Shown in pieces: positions 14,177-16,734 of a stretch of DNA of 16,734 nucleotides; positions within the stretch are counted from its first letter, which is position 1; every line of letters starts with the position of its first letter. Source of the stretch: MGBC120314 sp964403785 (GTDB lineage: Bacteria > Bacillota > Clostridia > Lachnospirales > Lachnospiraceae); assembly GCA_964403785.1 (NCBI GenBank), contig CAYOHM010000042.1, positions 1 to 16,734 on the forward strand. The letters run 5' to 3'. The translations under genes were made by a program, and so were the position numbers. The notes beneath the pieces are model-generated. The model was given only the letters and a program-made list of their open reading frames with translations. It did no database searches and was not told the DNA's origin.

Positions 14177-14272
14177 GCAGAAATCACTCCAAGTAACCCA
14201 GTACCCCATTTGTATCTGTGAATGTATATTCAAAACTTGTCAATGCCATTCACATTTTTTTCACACCCTTAT
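14177..14272. other. Non-coding gap upstream of the ATPase, with a promoter-like stretch
   Basis: No gene is seen here. A stretch around 14226-14262 resembles the ABC promoter region at 2250-2287 (shared ACTTGTCAATG and ATTCACA), including TTGACA on the minus strand, but no matching -10 box follows at 16-18 bp. Confidence 0.4.
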
Positions 14273-14338
14273 TTACACTATTCTTCTGTGCCTTACCCAT
14301 TTCTTTTTAACTCTTTTCCCTGGTTTTGGCGCCTGCCT
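14273..14338 (-). pseudogene. C-terminal remnant of a second nuclease-like gene copy
   Basis: In one frame the minus strand reads RQAPKPGKRVKKKWVRHRRIV then TAA, matching the basic end of the nuclease at 9702-10337 (RQAQNPGKRVKKKRGSHRRRV). Only about 21 codons remain. It lies between ChW gene E and the ATPase gene, the place where a nuclease gene would stand in a repeating ATPase-ChW-nuclease order. Confidence 0.8.
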
Positions 14339-14364
14339 TTTCACATTTCATATTTTATTATCCT

Positions 14365-16566
14365 TTAGTAGCATTTGCTGCAAGCCGTGTAACCCTTGTC
14401 CTTTGCCGTGCTTAATGATACATTGCTCGGATTCTTCATGTTGCTGCAGGTGCTGGTGCTGTGGTATTTGCTTCCAGTTGCAGTAATCCATACCATTGAT
14501 GTATCTGTCACGGTACTGCTGCTTGCCGTTGTTATTTTTTCAACATACGCTGTTGTCTGGGAACTATTTACACCGCCATAGCTTGCCGCCGGTGCCGATT
14601 CACCCTTTGGAACTAAAACTATCTGGATTCCCTCAAGGCGCTTTGCATATCCTGCTGTTCCTGCTGATTCGCCATTTTTAGCCCAGCCGAGCCAGCCATA
14701 TGACTGTGCATGAACCCTGTAATAAACGTCATAATGCTCTGCCATCTCGCCGGTGAGCTCTATCTGGATTGCTTCAAGGCGCTTTGCCTCACCCGAGGTT
14801 CCGGACATCGCACCGTCGCTCCTCCATTCCTTCTCCCAGCCATAGGTCTGTACATGGGTACGGTATTTAATACCGCCTGAATACTGCTTGTTTGTAAGCT
14901 GAATCTTTATGCCTTCGAGTCTCTTTGCTTCTCCTGAGGTTCCGGACATTTTTCCGTTATATTTCCAGCCCTGCCAGCCATATGACTGTACGTGAGTTCT
15001 GTAAGCCACATTTGTTGTATCCGAACCGCTTACTTCAGACGACGCGCCCGAATTTGATATGTACGCCGAAGCCTGCTTTGATGCCACGCCACCCATATTG
15101 ACATCTATGCTTTCGCCCTTTTTAACAACAACTATCTGGATAGCCTCAAGACGCTTTGCATATCCTGCCGTTCCTGCCGGTTCACCGTTTTTAGCCCAGT
15201 TAAGCCAGCCATATGACTGTGCATGAACCCTGTAATAAACATCGTACAAATCCTTATCTGCACCTGTAAGCTGAATCTTAATCGCCTCCAGGCGCTTTGC
15301 CTCGCCCTCGGTTCCGCTCATTCCGCCATCTGACGACCATGGAAGCCAGCCGTAGGACTGGCAGTGTGTTGTGTACTGAATGCCGAGATTGTAATCACCG
15401 CTTACCTTTATGTCGATTGCCTCAAGCCGCTTTGCGCTTCCGACAGTTCCGGAAGTTGCACCGTTTGTAAGCCAGTCCTTTTCCCAGCCCTTGGACTGGA
15501 TATGGGTTTTGTAAGAAACGGTGATATCTGACGGCTCAGCCTTCTGTGGAGAAAAATTATAGGTGGCCTTCTCACCGTGCTCATCTACCCCTGACTCAAG
15601 GAACGGACAATTGCTTATATCTACATATGACAGATAGTTGTCGACGCAATCAAGATAAGTCAATTTTGTATTTTGAGATACATCAAGGGTTGTCAGATTA
15701 TTCCAAAAACAGTCAAGGTATTTTAGCCCGGTATTTTTGCTGACATCCAGCCTGTCAAGCTGATTATTAGTGCACACCAGTGTCTCCAGGTTAAGATTCT
15801 GACTCACATCCAGCGTTGTCAATTTATTATAACTGCACGCCAGATACTCAAGATTCTTATTATTACTCACATCTAAACCCGTAAGATTGTCACTAATGCA
15901 GTATAGGTAAACCAGGTTTGCATTATTGCTTACGTCTAAAGCCTCAATGGCATTATATCCACAGCTTAAAGTTTTCAATGCTGTATTTTTACTTACATCT
16001 ATTGATGTTAATTTATTTCCTTCTACGTAAAGCTCTTTAAGCTTCTGGTTTTTGCTTATATCCAAACTCGTCAATTTGTTATCTTCCGCCCATAAAATTT
16101 CGAGATTCGGAAAAAGCTCTACACCCTTTAAGCTGTAAATTCCGCCACCACGCCTGAATTGGTTTACGTTAATTTCCTCAACAAGATTTGCGTCTATCCA
16201 TCCATCGCCGTCGTCATCATAGTCAGTTGCCAGGCATGACCTAAATACTTCATCCGGAAAATTAGCCTCATTAAGCTCTAACATGCTTGTTTCTGCTTCC
16301 GCAGATATCTCCTCTGTCACAACATCTTCTTCCTCAGCCGGAGCTGTTTCCTCCGAAACATTTTCCTCCTCAGCTGAAGAATTCATTGTTTCAGCATCCA
16401 GGTTCCCAGTCTCCGCATAACCTGCTTCCTCTGTCGAAAACTCTGTCGAGACCTCTGTCACTGTGTCATCCGTAATTTCTTCAGCACTCACGCCGAAGCT
16501 TACCGAGCCAGCACCTAAAACCGCCGCCAGCGCTAACGCCAGCAGCCTGTTTCTCAGCTTTCTCAT
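14365..16566 (-). CDS. Secreted ChW-repeat protein E with EF-hand-like loop, LRRs and Cys-rich tail
   Basis: A secreted protein of 733 aa. Signal peptide about 1-28 (MRKLRNRLLALALAAVLG), unlike those of A and C. An acidic Glu/Thr-rich linker (about 29-95) precedes NEANFPDEVFRSCLATDYDDDGDGW, whose DxDxDGxxD pattern is an EF-hand-like calcium loop. About eight 21-residue LRRs follow (about 145-320), then six ChW repeats (about 348-658). The C-terminus has an extra module: TGSKYHSTSTC...YTACSKCY, with His702, Cys707, Cys729 and Cys732, a motif seen at the end of many clostridial secreted proteins and possibly metal-binding. ATG 16566 is used because GGGGGA stands about 8 bp upstream; a longer start at 16623 would overlap the preceding gene. 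Only 43 bp and no terminator separate it from gene F, so the two are probably one operon. No terminator is seen after the stop. Confidence 0.92.
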   Translation of the reverse strand: MRKLRNRLLALALAAVLGAGSVSFGVSAEEITDDTVTEVSTEFSTEEAGYAETGNLDAETMNSSAEEENVSEETAPAEEEDVVTEEISAEAETSMLELNEANFPDEVFRSCLATDYDDDGDGWIDANLVEEINVNQFRRGGGIYSLKGVELFPNLEILWAEDNKLTSLDISKNQKLKELYVEGNKLTSIDVSKNTALKTLSCGYNAIEALDVSNNANLVYLYCISDNLTGLDVSNNKNLEYLACSYNKLTTLDVSQNLNLETLVCTNNQLDRLDVSKNTGLKYLDCFWNNLTTLDVSQNTKLTYLDCVDNYLSYVDISNCPFLESGVDEHGEKATYNFSPQKAEPSDITVSYKTHIQSKGWEKDWLTNGATSGTVGSAKRLEAIDIKVSGDYNLGIQYTTHCQSYGWLPWSSDGGMSGTEGEAKRLEAIKIQLTGADKDLYDVYYRVHAQSYGWLNWAKNGEPAGTAGYAKRLEAIQIVVVKKGESIDVNMGGVASKQASAYISNSGASSEVSGSDTTNVAYRTHVQSYGWQGWKYNGKMSGTSGEAKRLEGIKIQLTNKQYSGGIKYRTHVQTYGWEKEWRSDGAMSGTSGEAKRLEAIQIELTGEMAEHYDVYYRVHAQSYGWLGWAKNGESAGTAGYAKRLEGIQIVLVPKGESAPAASYGGVNSSQTTAYVEKITTASSSTVTDTSMVWITATGSKYHSTSTCSNMKNPSNVSLSTAKDKGYTACSKCY
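14568..15501. repeat. Long direct repeat, copy 2 (ChW block of gene E)
   Basis: Partner of 10621-11554. The flanking sequences differ: leftward, gene E continues into a Cys-rich tail, while gene C ends; rightward, the LRR regions are only distantly similar. Such a sharply bounded identical tract suggests recent gene conversion or unequal exchange. Confidence 0.85.
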
Positions 16567-16609
16567 ACCTTTGTTCCCCCTTTTTTTAATTTTATCACCG
16601 GGCCATTGC

Positions 16610-16734
16610 CTACTTCTGCACATACGCTGTTGTTTGGCTGCTATTTACTCCGCCGTAATTTGCCGCAGGAGCTGCTCCTCCCTTTGGAACTAAAACTATC
16701 TGGATTCCCTCAAGGCGCTTTGCATATCCTGCTG
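16610..16734 (-). CDS. 3' end of a fourth ChW-repeat protein (F), cut by window edge
   Basis: Forty codons up to TAG at 16610-16612 read AGYAKRLEGIQIVLVPKG, then an Ala-rich stretch, then NYGGVNSSQTTAYVQK. This is the end of a last ChW repeat followed by the same kind of tail as protein E, although with several substitutions (KGGAAPAAN against KGESAPAAS). It runs in the same direction, 43 bp before the gene E start. The N-terminal architecture lies outside the window. Confidence 0.9.
   Translation of the reverse strand, partial: AGYAKRLEGIQIVLVPKGGAAPAANYGGVNSSQTTAYVQK

Noticed and set aside
1..16734. tRNA, rRNA or IS element genes
   Set aside because: No tRNA-like cloverleaf, rRNA segment or transposase motif was recognised on reading either strand.

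Overview
The window looks like a chromosomal segment of an anaerobic Firmicute, probably a Lachnospiraceae member (Lachnospira, Eubacterium, Roseburia or Butyrivibrio-like). The reasons are moderate-to-low GC, strong AGGAGG-type ribosome sites, TTGACA/TATAAT promoters, three complete secreted proteins built on clostridial ChW repeats, and a large sensory class III nucleotide cyclase. Genus assignment is inference. Every gene I can support is on the minus strand, so transcription runs from high to low coordinates.

Right part (about 6540-16734): a surface-protein locus. In transcription order it holds the 3' end of a ChW gene (F, cut by the window edge), ChW gene E (leucine-rich repeats plus six ChW repeats plus a Cys-rich tail), a remnant of a nuclease tail, an AAA/STAND-type ATPase D, ChW gene C (leucine-rich repeats plus six ChW), an intact PD-(D/E)XK nuclease-like gene B, a remnant of an ATPase tail, ChW gene A (three Ig-like repeats plus six ChW), and another nuclease-tail remnant. 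The remnants show that the locus came from tandem copies of one unit, ATPase then ChW protein then nuclease, of which most accessory copies were deleted. A and C share promoter, leader hairpin, signal peptide and ChW half but carry different middle domains. C and E share about 930 bp that appear identical. This is an exchange system with a constant carrier and variable ectodomains.

Middle part (about 2291-6542): an operon of two small unknown proteins (74 and 64 aa, ATGA-coupled), a 925-aa membrane-bound class III adenylate/guanylate cyclase with two extracytoplasmic sensor regions and HAMP, and a heavily decayed GAF-GGDEF diguanylate cyclase pseudogene, closed by a strong terminator.

Left part (1-2269): half of a heterodimeric ABC exporter, running off the window edge. 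It has a perfect-box promoter, a terminator-like leader hairpin and a near-perfect CIRCE (HrcA) operator just before the gene, an unexpected regulatory signature for an exporter.

The signals most worth follow-up are the CIRCE-controlled exporter, the decayed tandem ATPase/ChW/nuclease unit, the helically phased TATAA array before the ATPase, and the covarying leader hairpin in front of the ChW genes.
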